Positions 42,119-51,398 are shown, numbered from the stretch's first letter. The stretch: DNA of 64,000 nucleotides from JAGVSV01 sp040766135 (GCA_040766135.1 JAXGRA010000001.1:248001-312000); one strand, 5' to 3'. Numbers and translations: made by a program. Notes: generated from the letters alone by a model not told the origin.

Positions 42119-42874
42119 TTGAAGAAAATCTTTGCCTGGGTTCTGGTGGCGGCGCTGTTGCTGCCCTTTGCTGCGCTGGCGCAAGCCCCCAACGATGAGA
42201 TGAAAATCCCCTACACGGTCGATATGAGCCCTGAGGATGGGGCCGACAGTGTGGAGCGGCTGGGCGATCATAAAAATTCGCCATACTTTTGCCAGCTGGA
42301 TTTCTATAATATGGAAAGCACCGACACGCTGACCATCCTGACCAACTTCAAAACCCAGCAGCAGACGTCGGAGTGGAGCTGCGGCGTGAGCAGCGTGCTG
42401 ATGATTTTAGAATGGTTCGGCAAGCGCGGCGACCACAACGAGGAAACGCTGGGCGCCATGCGCGACGTGGGCAACAAGCCCGGCGCCACATCGCTGAAGC
42501 AGGCGCTGCAGATGTTTGAAGGCGTGGGCGGGTTTGACACGTTCTCCACGTTTGACGTGGAGGGCGAGGTGTACGAGACCTTCACGCTGGAGTTTGTGCG
42601 CGAAACGCTCAAGGAAGGCAAGCCCATCATGATCGGCTGGAACGACTGGGGCGGCCATTGGCAGGTCATCATCGGCTATGACACCATGGGCACCGAGACC
42701 GAGCAGGATGACGTCATCATCGTGGCGGACTCCTACGACACCACCGACCACAACCAGGACGGCTACGGCGTATACCCGGCCGAGCGGTTCTACTACAACT
42801 TCACGTTCTATAATTTCTTCCCCGAGGAAGAGTTAAACGACATGGTGTTCATCGTCGCCACCCCCAAGGAGTAA
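42119..42874 (+). CDS. Secreted C39-like (C39_2) cysteine peptidase
   Basis: This 251-residue protein has a signal peptide (residues 1-22) followed by a papain-like C39_2 domain. The catalytic Cys is C88 in SEWSCGVSS, the His is H180 in GGHWQVIIGYD, and an Asp follows in ADSYDTTD. The TTG start at 42119 is preferred over the earlier in-frame ATG at 42080, because AAGGAGG lies 8 bases before it and the signal peptide starts there. It probably acts outside the membrane on peptides or cell-wall links; no bacteriocin transporter is fused or adjacent. A strong terminator follows. Confidence 0.8.
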   Translation: MKKIFAWVLVAALLLPFAALAQAPNDEMKIPYTVDMSPEDGADSVERLGDHKNSPYFCQLDFYNMESTDTLTILTNFKTQQQTSEWSCGVSSVLMILEWFGKRGDHNEETLGAMRDVGNKPGATSLKQALQMFEGVGGFDTFSTFDVEGEVYETFTLEFVRETLKEGKPIMIGWNDWGGHWQVIIGYDTMGTETEQDDVIIVADSYDTTDHNQDGYGVYPAERFYYNFTFYNFFPEEELNDMVFIVATPKE

Positions 42875-42891
42875 TAACAACACACCTTAAC

Positions 42892-42930
42892 AAATGTAGG
42901 AGCCTGCTCACGCAGGCTCCTACATTTTTG
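42892..42930. terminator. Strong bidirectional terminator
   Basis: A perfect 15-bp stem (arms AAATGTAGGAGCCTG and its complement) with a 6-base loop is flanked by A- and T-runs. It lies between the convergent C39 peptidase and aldolase genes. Confidence 0.85.
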
Positions 42931-42947
42931 ATGATGCGGAAGATATT

Positions 42948-44237
42948 TTACTTCAAGTTAAACGCCTTTTCGATTTCCTTTACTTCCTCATCGGAGATCA
43001 TCACCATGGGCCCGATATCACGCGCGTCAATCAGCGCGCGGGCGCTGTATTCCAGCACCTCCAAACGGTCAAAGGCGTTGAGCAAATCGCTGCCGGTGAC
43101 CAGCACGCATTCGTTCTCGATGACCACCACCGGGGTGCGCGGGGTGAGCGCGTTGACGGTGCCCTCGATGTCATTGGTGGAGGAGAAGTACGGCAACTCG
43201 TTTACCTGGCGCAGGTTGATATAGCTTTCCGGGATGATGCGGCTGTCAAACACCGCATCGGTTACCGCAAAGGCCATGATGGCCGGGGGGTGTGCGATGA
43301 TGACGCAGCCGATGTTCGGATGCTGTTTATAGATGGCGCTGTGCAGCCGGGCCGAGCGGCTGGGCTGTTTGCCCGCCTCGCACAGATTGCCGCGAATGTG
43401 CACCAGGTCTTCAGGCTCCAAGTATTTACGATCCTTGTTATACGGCGTAATCACAAACGAGCCGTCATCCAGGCGGTGCGAGAAGGTGCCCTGCGTGGAG
43501 GTAAACAGCCGCTGGTCATATGCGCGCTGGATAAACATGCACATATCGCGGCGCACCGCGCGCTCCTGGCTGGATACGGCTTTGGGGATAAACTCATCAA
43601 ACTGCGGGTGGCGCTTGTGTTTGCGCATGTCGATCTGCTCTTTGGTCAGGCTGCGGGGGACGCCTAACTTCTTGGCGTCAATTTCCAGCCGCCCGCAGAA
43701 GTCCAGCGTTTCAAACGCCATGAACGCGGCGAACAGATCCGGCGCGCCAATGACGCAGCCATGGTTTTCCAGCATGACGGTGTTGTAGCCCAGCGCAAAC
43801 TGCTCGGCGATGTTATGGCCCAGCTCAGCGCTGCCGGGAACGGCATAGGCCGCCATGGATACCTCGCCGCACACCTGCAGCACGTCGGGGATCAGGCGAA
43901 TATCCGGGATGCGCCGCGCCAGGCTGAAGGCCACCATGGTGGGCGGATGCGCGTGCAGGATGGCGGACAGGTCGCTTCTGCGCTTGTAAATATCCAGATG
44001 GAAAGGCAGTTCCACCGAGGGACGGTGGGGGCCGAATACCTGGCCGTCGGGCGTCACCCGGCACATGTCGTCACGCGTCAGGCTGCCCTTGTCAATGCCC
44101 GACGGTGTGATCCACACATCGCCGTTGTCATCGCGGATGGACAAATTGCCGCCCGATGTGGTGGTCATGCCGTATTGGTAAATGCGCTGCATGATCATAA
44201 CCAGCTGATCGGCAGGATGGAGCAGATTAAATTTCAT
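42948..44237 (-). CDS. Double-domain class II aldolase/adducin protein
   Basis: This 429-residue protein holds two class II aldolase domains in tandem. Domain 1 (about residues 1-195) keeps the metal site: HAH at 95-97 and the third His in LENHG (159). It could cleave a sugar phosphate or act as a fuculose-type aldolase. Domain 2 (about 222-425) has IAH (314-316) and NEC (375-377) at the matching places, so two metal ligands are lost and it is probably structural or regulatory. The ATG follows AGGAGGTATAC. It is divergent from the isomerase-sulfatase operon and probably part of the same sugar pathway. Confidence 0.85.
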   Translation of the reverse strand: MKFNLLHPADQLVMIMQRIYQYGMTTTSGGNLSIRDDNGDVWITPSGIDKGSLTRDDMCRVTPDGQVFGPHRPSVELPFHLDIYKRRSDLSAILHAHPPTMVAFSLARRIPDIRLIPDVLQVCGEVSMAAYAVPGSAELGHNIAEQFALGYNTVMLENHGCVIGAPDLFAAFMAFETLDFCGRLEIDAKKLGVPRSLTKEQIDMRKHKRHPQFDEFIPKAVSSQERAVRRDMCMFIQRAYDQRLFTSTQGTFSHRLDDGSFVITPYNKDRKYLEPEDLVHIRGNLCEAGKQPSRSARLHSAIYKQHPNIGCVIIAHPPAIMAFAVTDAVFDSRIIPESYINLRQVNELPYFSSTNDIEGTVNALTPRTPVVVIENECVLVTGSDLLNAFDRLEVLEYSARALIDARDIGPMVMISDEEVKEIEKAFNLK

Positions 44238-44284
44238 AGTATACCTCCTGAACGGCAGCGATGTTCTTTCGTCCGTTCCCTGAT

Positions 44285-44314
44285 ATCATAGCACTCATTT
44301 GGTAAACTTTCCAA
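44285..44314 (-). promoter_or_regulatory. Putative promoter of the class II aldolase gene
   Basis: On the minus strand, TTGGAA and TATGAT are separated by 18 bases. One copy of the TTTGGTAAA repeat lies in the spacer and -35 box. Confidence 0.5.
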
Positions 44315-44338
44315 AAATCTTAGATATTATTTGGTAAA
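44298..44338. promoter_or_regulatory. Direct repeat TTTGGTAAA in the divergent promoter region
   Basis: TTTGGTAAA occurs at 44298-44306 and 44330-44338, 32 bases apart (about three helical turns). It lies between the divergent aldolase and isomerase promoters and is a candidate regulator site. Confidence 0.45.
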
Positions 44339-44354
44339 ATAGCATGTTTTTCCC

Positions 44355-44383
44355 TTGCATCACCTGTGAATTACATGTATAAT
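44355..44383 (+). promoter_or_regulatory. Promoter of the eight-gene catabolic operon
   Basis: TTGCAT and consensus TATAAT are separated by 17 bases, 31 bases before the GTG start of the isomerase gene. Confidence 0.65.
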
Positions 44384-44414
44384 TAAAGAAAAGCGCCGAG
44401 AGGAGGACATGTAT

Positions 44415-45212
44415 GTGCTGAAACTTGGAGTCAATACGGTACTGTTCAAGAAGTACGATGTAGCAACCGCGCTCAAGGCCATTAAGCTGGCCGGATACGA
44501 TGGCGCGGAGTTGTCCTGTATCCAGGGCATGTGTGAACACCTGGTGCTGGATGCCTGGCAAAGCCATGCGCCGCTGGTGCGCGCGGCAGCGCGCGAAGCT
44601 GGGGTGGAGCTGCTGTCTATGGAGGTAGCCTCGCTGGACGAAGCGCGCCTGACCAAGGCGTTTGAGGCTGCGGCCTGGCTGGGTATTCCGGTGGTCAATG
44701 TGGGCCCCAGCGGCAAGGCCAACGTGCCGGAGGATCTGGAAGCGTGCATCAACACCCTGCGCCAGCGCGCTGAGCTGGCCGGCCGGCATGGCGTCACGCT
44801 GTGCGTGAAAGCGCATGTGGGCGCGTCCATTTATTCCACCCCCACCACAAAGGCTGCTATGGAAGCCATTGATCTTAAGTCCTTTGCCATCGATATGGAT
44901 CCCAGCCATATCCATCGTGCCGGAGAAAAGCCCGAGGAGGCGCTGGCGGCGGTGGTATCGCGCATGGGCCATGTACACATCCGCGACTGCAAGGGCCCCG
45001 GCCCGTCCCCCGGTGCGCCGGAAATGCAGGCTTGCGGGCGGGGCGACATCAACCTGCGCGGCTATTTTGAAGAGCTGGTCAAGGCGGGCTATGAAGGCCC
45101 GGTGTGCTTGGAAGTGATCGGGCCGGAGCTTGACCTGCAGCGTGCGCAGGCCATTGCTTCGGAAAGCTATGGATACATGAACGCAGTGCTCAAATCCTTG
45201 GGCGCGCGATAA
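44415..45212 (+). CDS. Sugar phosphate isomerase/epimerase (xylose isomerase-like TIM barrel)
   Basis: This 265-residue TIM barrel belongs to the AP-endonuclease-2/xylose-isomerase-like family. It shows LKLGVNTVLF, GYDGAELS, VSLE-type strand ends, DMDPSHI and HIRDCKG, where Asp, His and Glu bind the metal. The family interconverts keto- and aldo-sugars or epimerises keto-sugars. An ATG lies at 44409, but only 2 bases from AGGAGG; the GTG at 44415 has an 8-base spacing and is preferred. It heads an operon of isomerase, hydrolases, two oxidoreductases and an importer. Confidence 0.83.
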   Translation: MLKLGVNTVLFKKYDVATALKAIKLAGYDGAELSCIQGMCEHLVLDAWQSHAPLVRAAAREAGVELLSMEVASLDEARLTKAFEAAAWLGIPVVNVGPSGKANVPEDLEACINTLRQRAELAGRHGVTLCVKAHVGASIYSTPTTKAAMEAIDLKSFAIDMDPSHIHRAGEKPEEALAAVVSRMGHVHIRDCKGPGPSPGAPEMQACGRGDINLRGYFEELVKAGYEGPVCLEVIGPELDLQRAQAIASESYGYMNAVLKSLGAR

Positions 45213-45233
45213 ATAAACAACACGGAGGAAAAC

Positions 45234-46610
45234 ATGGCCCAAAAATTGCCCAACATCCTGTTCTTTGGTATCGACTCCCTGCGCAGGGATCACATGAGCC
45301 ATTACGGCTACCACCGCCTGACCACCCCGCACATCGGCAAATATGCACAGGGCGGCGTTACGTTTGAAAACTGCTTCTCCCCGCACATCCCCACCACCCC
45401 CGGCTATGCCAATATGCTGACCGGCCGCGACTGCTTTGGCACGGGCGTTGTGGGCCTGTCGCAGAAGACCATTGCGCCCGGCGTGCCGGTGCTGGCCGAG
45501 ATGCTGCGCGAGAGGGGCTATGACACCACCTGCATCGGTTTTGAAGGCAACGCCGCCGGGCGCGGGTTTGACCGCTATATCGGCTTTAAGGGCTGGGGGC
45601 CCGACCACGACGACGGCCGCGCGCACAAGGCGCAGAACCTGAACGAAGTAGCCCTCCCGGAGCTGGAGCGTCTGGCCCAGGGCGGCAAGCCCTGGCTGCT
45701 GTTCATGCGCCACATGGATCCGCACAGCCCGTATCTAGCGCCGCAGCCGTTCCAGGATATGTTCTTCCAGGGCGATGGGTTCGATCCTGCCGACAAGCGC
45801 ATGCAGAAGGTATATGATTTTAAACCCTTTGGCGATTATATCGGCAGCTGGGTGCCCGAAGGCCTGACCAACCCGGACTATGTGATCGCCCAGTATGATG
45901 CCGCGATTGCCTACATGGATGCTGCCATCCAGCAAATCCTGGAAAAACTGCGCGCCTTAGGGCTGGAGGAGGATACCATCGTGGTGTTTACCTCCGACCA
46001 CGGCGAAACATTGTATGATCACGATTGCTATTTTGACCACCACGGCCTGTACGACCCCACGCTGGTCGTGCCGTTTATCGTGGTGTGGAAGAATCACCTG
46101 CCCAAGGGCCTGCGCATCACCGACACCATGCAATTAAAGGACATCACCCCCACGCTGCTGGACATGATGGGCATTGACACGGGGCTGCCCTTTGACGGGC
46201 GCAGCCTGATGCCGCTCATCCGCGGCGGACACCGCGAAAAGGAAGACGAGTTCTACATTACGGAATGCACCTGGATGCGCAAGCATGGTTGGCGCACGCC
46301 GGAGTGGAAGCTGATGATCTCGCTGGAGCCGGACTTCCATTACAAGCCGCCGGTGGAACTGTATAACCTGGTCAACGATCCGGAGGAGTATGACAACCTC
46401 GCCGACAAACGACCCGAGGCGGTCAAGATGCTGACCGACCGCATGAACGCCTGGATTGAAAAGCGCGTGAAGGAGACCGGCAGGCCCTCGCCCATCGAGG
46501 TGAACTTCCTTAGGCCCGAAGGCCCGTTTGCCACGTCCGATGAAGCCTATCATGGCAAATACATCGGCAGTGTAGCCCAGGCCGTCGCGCTGCAAAAGAA
46601 GAAGGAGTAG
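45234..46610 (+). CDS. Sulfatase-fold hydrolase with Thr at the nucleophile position
   Basis: This 458-residue alkaline-phosphatase-superfamily protein has the metal motif FGIDSLRRD (about residues 11-19) and FTSDHGETLYDHD. The CxPxR formylglycine site is missing: the aligned residues are T54-T-P-G-Y58, followed by the usual LTG. Thr nucleophiles are typical of phosphodiesterases and NPP-type enzymes in the same superfamily, so a phosphodiester or phosphonate substrate is more likely than a sulfate ester (inference). It starts 21 bases after the isomerase gene and 4 bases before an oxidoreductase gene. No signal peptide is seen. Confidence 0.82.
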   Translation: MAQKLPNILFFGIDSLRRDHMSHYGYHRLTTPHIGKYAQGGVTFENCFSPHIPTTPGYANMLTGRDCFGTGVVGLSQKTIAPGVPVLAEMLRERGYDTTCIGFEGNAAGRGFDRYIGFKGWGPDHDDGRAHKAQNLNEVALPELERLAQGGKPWLLFMRHMDPHSPYLAPQPFQDMFFQGDGFDPADKRMQKVYDFKPFGDYIGSWVPEGLTNPDYVIAQYDAAIAYMDAAIQQILEKLRALGLEEDTIVVFTSDHGETLYDHDCYFDHHGLYDPTLVVPFIVVWKNHLPKGLRITDTMQLKDITPTLLDMMGIDTGLPFDGRSLMPLIRGGHREKEDEFYITECTWMRKHGWRTPEWKLMISLEPDFHYKPPVELYNLVNDPEEYDNLADKRPEAVKMLTDRMNAWIEKRVKETGRPSPIEVNFLRPEGPFATSDEAYHGKYIGSVAQAVALQKKKE

Positions 46611-46614
46611 CATC

Positions 46615-47634
46615 ATGCTCAAAGCTTGTGTCATCGGCATGGGGCCCATCGGCAACCTGCATGCCACCACCTATGCCGCCGACAAGCGCACCGAGCTGGT
46701 GGGCGTGTGCGACATTATCCACGAGCGCGCCGACAAAGCCGCCCAGAAGTATTCCACCCGCGCGTACTACGATGCGCAGGTGATGTTAGATGAGTTAAAG
46801 CCCGACATCGTCTCGGTAGCCACCGACGGCTGGGAGCGCGGGGGCGACCATTACGTGCCCACCATGCAGGCGCTGCGCGCCGGGTGCCATGTGCTGTGCG
46901 AAAAGCCCATTTCTGACGACCTGGAAAAGGCTAAGGAGATGGTGATGACCGCGCGGGAACTCGACCGCTGCTTTGCGCTGGATTTCAACCACCGCTTCAC
47001 CGATGCGGCCCGCACGGCCAAACGCTGGCAGGATGAAGGGCTGATCGGATCGCTGCTGTTCTGCAACATGGCGTTGTGGATCGGCAAAAAGCAGGACTTT
47101 CCCTCCCCGTACTATCACTTAAAGGCGCTCAACCCGCACAGCTGCGAAATCATGCGCTACTTTATGGGGGATGTGGCGGCGGTGCAGACCTTTGCCATGC
47201 GCTCCCCAGGCATTGAAACCAACTGGTCAACGGCCAGCATCAACATGAAGTTTGAAAACGGCGCAGTAGGCCATTTGACCAGCAGCTACGACATCGCGCG
47301 CGGCCATCCGATGGAGCGCTGCGAGGTGGCCGGCACCAAAGGCCGCCTGGTGTTTGAGGACATGTGGCGCGAGGCCACGCTGTACCCCGCCGGCAGCCAG
47401 GAAAAGCGCGTGTACACCAACCCGGTGTTTGGCGGCTATGAAGGGTTTGACGATACCTTCTTTGACCGCATCCGCGCGTTCATCAAGGACGTGCACGAGG
47501 GCACCAAGCCCGCCGACATTGACGGCAGCGGCTGGCAGGGCCTGCAGGCGCAGATGGTCATCGAAGCGGCCATCGAATCGCTGAAGACCGGTCAGGTTGT
47601 TTATCTGAAGGAACTGTACAAGGATTTCCTGTAA
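46615..47634 (+). CDS. Gfo/Idh/MocA family oxidoreductase
   Basis: This 339-residue enzyme has the Rossmann motif VIGMGPIGNLH (about residues 6-16), an acidic NAD-selecting residue in VGVCDI, and LCEKPISDDLEKA near residue 98. The second-domain motif LKALNPHSCEIMRYF replaces the more usual DxGxHxxD. It sits 4 bases after the sulfatase-fold gene. A sister gene follows 32 bases later, suggesting consecutive oxidation and reduction of one sugar, as in inositol- or 3-keto-sugar pathways (inference). Confidence 0.88.
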   Translation: MLKACVIGMGPIGNLHATTYAADKRTELVGVCDIIHERADKAAQKYSTRAYYDAQVMLDELKPDIVSVATDGWERGGDHYVPTMQALRAGCHVLCEKPISDDLEKAKEMVMTARELDRCFALDFNHRFTDAARTAKRWQDEGLIGSLLFCNMALWIGKKQDFPSPYYHLKALNPHSCEIMRYFMGDVAAVQTFAMRSPGIETNWSTASINMKFENGAVGHLTSSYDIARGHPMERCEVAGTKGRLVFEDMWREATLYPAGSQEKRVYTNPVFGGYEGFDDTFFDRIRAFIKDVHEGTKPADIDGSGWQGLQAQMVIEAAIESLKTGQVVYLKELYKDFL

Positions 47635-47666
47635 TAAAGGATATCCGGCAAAATAAAGGAGGATAT

Positions 47667-48767
47667 ATGGCTCTTAAATGCGCAGTAGTCGGTATGGGCG
47701 GCATCGGCAACACCCATGCCCGGTGTTACAAGGAAAACCCGTTAAGCGAACTGGTCGCGGTGTGCGACATTGTCAAGGAAAAGGCCGACAAGGCTGCTGA
47801 AACCTTTGGCGTCAGGGCGTTCTACGATCAGGAAGAAATGCTCAAGGCCATGCCCGAAATCGACATTGTGTCGGTGACGACCTCGGGTTATGACAACGGC
47901 TCCATGCACTATGAGCCGGCGATGGTGGCGCTGTCCTACAACAAGAACGTGCTGGTTGAAAAGCCCATCTGCGCGGACATCCGCGATGCGCGCGAGCTGG
48001 TGGCCTATGCCAACAAGCAAAAGGTATATTTGGGCTGCAACCTCAACCATTACTTTGCAGGCCCCTCCTACGCCGCCGATGAACTGATCAAGCAGGGCGC
48101 TATTGGCGAGCTGGTTTACTGCCTGCACAAGGTGGGCTTCAATGGCAGCGAGAAGAAATATGGCGGCCCCGGCGCGCCGCGCTGGCAGACGCCATATTCC
48201 CACATAAAGGCTTTCTGTGCGCACCCGTTCAGCGTGATGCGCCACTTCTGCGGCGACATCACTGCCGTGCAGGCCTTCCTGTCCAAGCCCGGCGTGCGCG
48301 CCAGCGCGTGCGACCCCATGCTGTCCATCAACTCCATCCACGTGCGCTTTGCCAACGGCGGCGTAGGCTATCTGCTGTCGCAGCGTGGCGATGCCATGTT
48401 TGGCCTAGGCGGCTGGTGGAGCTACGAGCATGCCGGCACCAAGGGCACGTTCTGCATTGAAAACTGTGTGGAAAAACTGCATTACTGGGATGTGGATAAG
48501 GTTGAAAACCCCGGCATGGCCTCCCCGGTGCCCCAGACCACGGACTTTGGCGTGAAGGACTTTGGCGCGACATTCCCGGAGCGCATCAATGCGTTCTTAG
48601 AGGACATCACCAACAAGGTGCCGCGTGAATATCTGCGCGCCTCAGGCCGTGATGCGCTGGCGACGCTGGAGTATACCTTCGCCGCCATCAAGAGCTATGA
48701 GCACGGCGGTGCCCTCGTGGTGCCGGAGCTGCTGCCCGCATTCCACGGCGATATCAGCCGCATCTGA
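47667..48767 (+). CDS. Gfo/Idh/MocA family oxidoreductase (sister of the preceding gene)
   Basis: This 366-residue enzyme has the motif VVGMGGIGNTHARCY at about residues 7-21, VCDI for NAD, and LVEKPICADIRDA near residue 95. Its N-terminal third closely resembles the preceding protein (VGMGGIGNTHA against IGMGPIGNLHA), so the pair probably arose by duplication. ATG follows AAAGGAGGATAT. Its TGA overlaps the ATG of the sulfatase gene by one base, which points to tight coupling. Confidence 0.88.
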   Translation: MALKCAVVGMGGIGNTHARCYKENPLSELVAVCDIVKEKADKAAETFGVRAFYDQEEMLKAMPEIDIVSVTTSGYDNGSMHYEPAMVALSYNKNVLVEKPICADIRDARELVAYANKQKVYLGCNLNHYFAGPSYAADELIKQGAIGELVYCLHKVGFNGSEKKYGGPGAPRWQTPYSHIKAFCAHPFSVMRHFCGDITAVQAFLSKPGVRASACDPMLSINSIHVRFANGGVGYLLSQRGDAMFGLGGWWSYEHAGTKGTFCIENCVEKLHYWDVDKVENPGMASPVPQTTDFGVKDFGATFPERINAFLEDITNKVPREYLRASGRDALATLEYTFAAIKSYEHGGALVVPELLPAFHGDISRI

Positions 48768-50137
48768 TGAACCTGCTGCTGCTTACGGCAGACCAATTCC
48801 GGCACGATTGCATGGGCTGGACGGGGCTTACCCCCCCGGCCCGCACCCCGCAACTGGACAGGTTGGCTGCGCAAAGCGTGCGCTACACCCATGCCTTCGC
48901 GCCGCTGCCCGTGTGCTCGCCTGCACGGCAGGCGCTGCTGACCGGGCGGCACCCCGACAGCTTCGGCGCGCAGTGGAACTACGATTTTATCAAGACCCCG
49001 CCGCCCGACCCCGACCTGTCCTGGGCCGCGCAGCTGCCCCAAAGGGGCTGGAACACCGGCTACATCGGCAAGTTCCATATATCGGACATCCACACCCCGC
49101 ATCACTTTGGCTATCAGGACTTTGTGCCGCTTGCGCTGCACCAGAGGGAACTGCATGACCAGGGGCTGGATGCCCCAATGCCGGGCGGCTGGCTGGGCTG
49201 CACCAGCCCTGTGCCGTACGAGCAGGCCGCCCCGCACTGGCAGGCGCGCAAGGCCGGTGAGCTGATCAAGCGCTATGCAGCCGAGGGCAAGCCCTGGCAC
49301 CTGTGGGTGGACTTTAAGGAACCGCACTTGCCCGTGCGCCCCAGCGAACCGTTTGCGTCCATGTTTGATGCAAGGGACATGCAGCCCTGGCCGGGCTTTG
49401 GTGATGCTTTCCGCAAGAAGCCCTATGCCCACCGCCAGCAGACGTTTAGCTGGGCCACCGAGGGCTACACCTGGCAGGACTTTGCGCCCATGGTGGCGCG
49501 GTACTTAGGCGTTATTGCGCAGCTGGATGATGCCATCGGCCGCATCTTGGATGCACTTGATGAAGCCGGTGCGCAGGACGATACCATGGTGGTGTTCACG
49601 GCTGATCATGGCGACATGTGCGGCAGCCACCGGATGCTGGACAAGCACTATGTGCTGTACGATGATATCATCCGCGTGCCGCTGCTGGTGCGCATCCCGG
49701 GCGTAGCGCCTGAAACCAACGATGCGTTTGTATCCAATGTGCTCGACCTGGCGGCAACCTTCCGGCACATGCTTGGGCTGCCGGAGGATGCCAACGCCCA
49801 TGGCCAATTGCTGCCCATACAGGGCGACAACAGCAGGCAGGGAACCATCGTGTGCTCCTCCAACGGACAGCAATTTGGGCTGTATACCACGCGCTGCCTG
49901 CGCACGCGCACCCACAAATATGTGTGGAACCTGACCGATGTAGATGAGCTGTATGACCTGACCTGCGACCCCGGGGAGTTAAACAATCTGATCGACCGCT
50001 CCGAACAGGCTCCGCGCATCGCGTCCATGCGAAAGGAATTGTACCAGCGGTTGCAGGAACACCAGGATCCCTTTGTACGCAGCGAATGGACGCGCCGACA
50101 ATTATTGGACGGGCGCAAGCATGTGCCCTGGCAATAA
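48767..50137 (+). CDS. Sulfatase (formylglycine type)
   Basis: This 456-residue hydrolase has the metal site LLTADQFRHD (about residues 5-14) and the full formylglycine signature C50-S-P-A-R54 followed by QALLTG. KFHISD and FTADHGDMCGSHRMLDKHY complete the active site. With the Thr-type relative encoded two genes upstream, the operon can remove two kinds of acidic decoration. No signal peptide is present, so it probably acts after import. Its ATG overlaps the preceding stop by one base, and 21 bases separate it from the binding-protein gene. Confidence 0.92.
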   Translation: MNLLLLTADQFRHDCMGWTGLTPPARTPQLDRLAAQSVRYTHAFAPLPVCSPARQALLTGRHPDSFGAQWNYDFIKTPPPDPDLSWAAQLPQRGWNTGYIGKFHISDIHTPHHFGYQDFVPLALHQRELHDQGLDAPMPGGWLGCTSPVPYEQAAPHWQARKAGELIKRYAAEGKPWHLWVDFKEPHLPVRPSEPFASMFDARDMQPWPGFGDAFRKKPYAHRQQTFSWATEGYTWQDFAPMVARYLGVIAQLDDAIGRILDALDEAGAQDDTMVVFTADHGDMCGSHRMLDKHYVLYDDIIRVPLLVRIPGVAPETNDAFVSNVLDLAATFRHMLGLPEDANAHGQLLPIQGDNSRQGTIVCSSNGQQFGLYTTRCLRTRTHKYVWNLTDVDELYDLTCDPGELNNLIDRSEQAPRIASMRKELYQRLQEHQDPFVRSEWTRRQLLDGRKHVPWQ

Positions 50138-50158
50138 AACATACGAAAGGAATGTTTT

Positions 50159-51394
50159 ATGAAGAAGTTATTGACCATCCTTGTTGCACTGACCTTGGCA
50201 ATGACCCTGCTGGTGCCTGCACTGGCCCAGGGAACGACCGAGCTTACCTTCCTGCGCATCGGCAATGACGAGGCCGAGCGCGCCTACTGGCAGTGGGCCA
50301 TTGAGGCTTTCCAGAAGGAAAACCCGGACATCGTTATCCAATATGACGAGGCCGCCATCGGCGAGCCCATGGATACCAAGCTAAACACCCTGTTCGCTTC
50401 GGGCGCAGGCCCCGACCTGATCGGCCACGGCATCCTGTCGGTGGCGCAGCGCGTCAACCTGGGGCATTATCAGCCCATCGATGACCTGTTCGCTACCTGG
50501 GAGGGCAAGGATGACATCATGCCTTCCGTGCTGGCAAACGGCACCTACGAGGGCAAGGTATACGGCCTGGCGTACAGCGTAACGCCCTATGTGTTTGCCT
50601 ACCGCATCGACTTGCTGGAGGAGGCGGGCATTGCCGTGCCCACCACCTGGGAGGAGCTGGCCGCCGCCGCCCGCGCCCTGACTCAAAAGGATGAGAACGG
50701 CGCGGTGACCTTCAGCGGCTTCTGCTACCCGCAGACCGGCGGCAACCTGGTGGAGCTGGACGTGTTTGTATACGGCAACGGCGGTGCGTATTTAAGCGAG
50801 GACAGCCAGCCTGTGTTTGAAGGCAATGAGCAGATCGCAGGCGCTTTGGCTTTCCTGAAAGACCTGCTGCCTGATGTCAACATGATCTACTCCAACAACG
50901 AGGTGAACCCCTTTGTAGCGGGCAAGGCCGCCATGACGCTGATCAACAACGCGGCGCTGACCACCATGATCAACAACCCGGAATATGAGGGCAAGGTGGG
51001 CATGGCGCTGCCGCCCAACAACGGCACCATGGCTTCGTTCTGCGGCTGCAACATGCTGTTTATCGGCCGCGACTGCGAAAACCCCGAGGCTGCGTTCAAG
51101 TTTATCAACTTCGCGCTGGGCACGGATTCTGCGCTCAAGCGTGCCGAGATGGTCAAAATCCCCGTCACGCGCAAGTCCCTGGCGGAGCAGTATGAGACCA
51201 TGGATCCCTGGAACGCTGCGCGCGTAGCCTGTGTGGAATACGGCACCGGCATGCCGCGGGTGACCTGGTCCACCGGCTTCCAGCAGGTGCGCAACGCCTT
51301 GAGCCAAAGCGTGCTGTTTGGCGATGTGGATATTTCCATCGAAGATGCTTTGCAGCAGGCCCAGAAGGACATTGAATTCCGCATGGAGCAATAA
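50159..51394 (+). CDS. Sugar ABC transporter substrate-binding protein (MalE/UgpB type)
   Basis: This 411-residue secreted protein has a signal peptide (about residues 1-23, ending PALAQG) without a lipobox cysteine. It shows the family-1 sugar-binding layout: FQKENPDIVIQYDE, GAGPDLIGHG, VYGLAYSVTPYVFAYRIDLLEEAGI and NPFVAGKAAMTLI. It delivers a sugar to the two permeases encoded directly downstream. The ATG follows AAAGGAATG. It is the sixth gene of the operon; the enzymes upstream presumably process its cargo. Confidence 0.9.
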   Translation: MKKLLTILVALTLAMTLLVPALAQGTTELTFLRIGNDEAERAYWQWAIEAFQKENPDIVIQYDEAAIGEPMDTKLNTLFASGAGPDLIGHGILSVAQRVNLGHYQPIDDLFATWEGKDDIMPSVLANGTYEGKVYGLAYSVTPYVFAYRIDLLEEAGIAVPTTWEELAAAARALTQKDENGAVTFSGFCYPQTGGNLVELDVFVYGNGGAYLSEDSQPVFEGNEQIAGALAFLKDLLPDVNMIYSNNEVNPFVAGKAAMTLINNAALTTMINNPEYEGKVGMALPPNNGTMASFCGCNMLFIGRDCENPEAAFKFINFALGTDSALKRAEMVKIPVTRKSLAEQYETMDPWNAARVACVEYGTGMPRVTWSTGFQQVRNALSQSVLFGDVDISIEDALQQAQKDIEFRMEQ

Positions 51395-51398
51395 CCCG

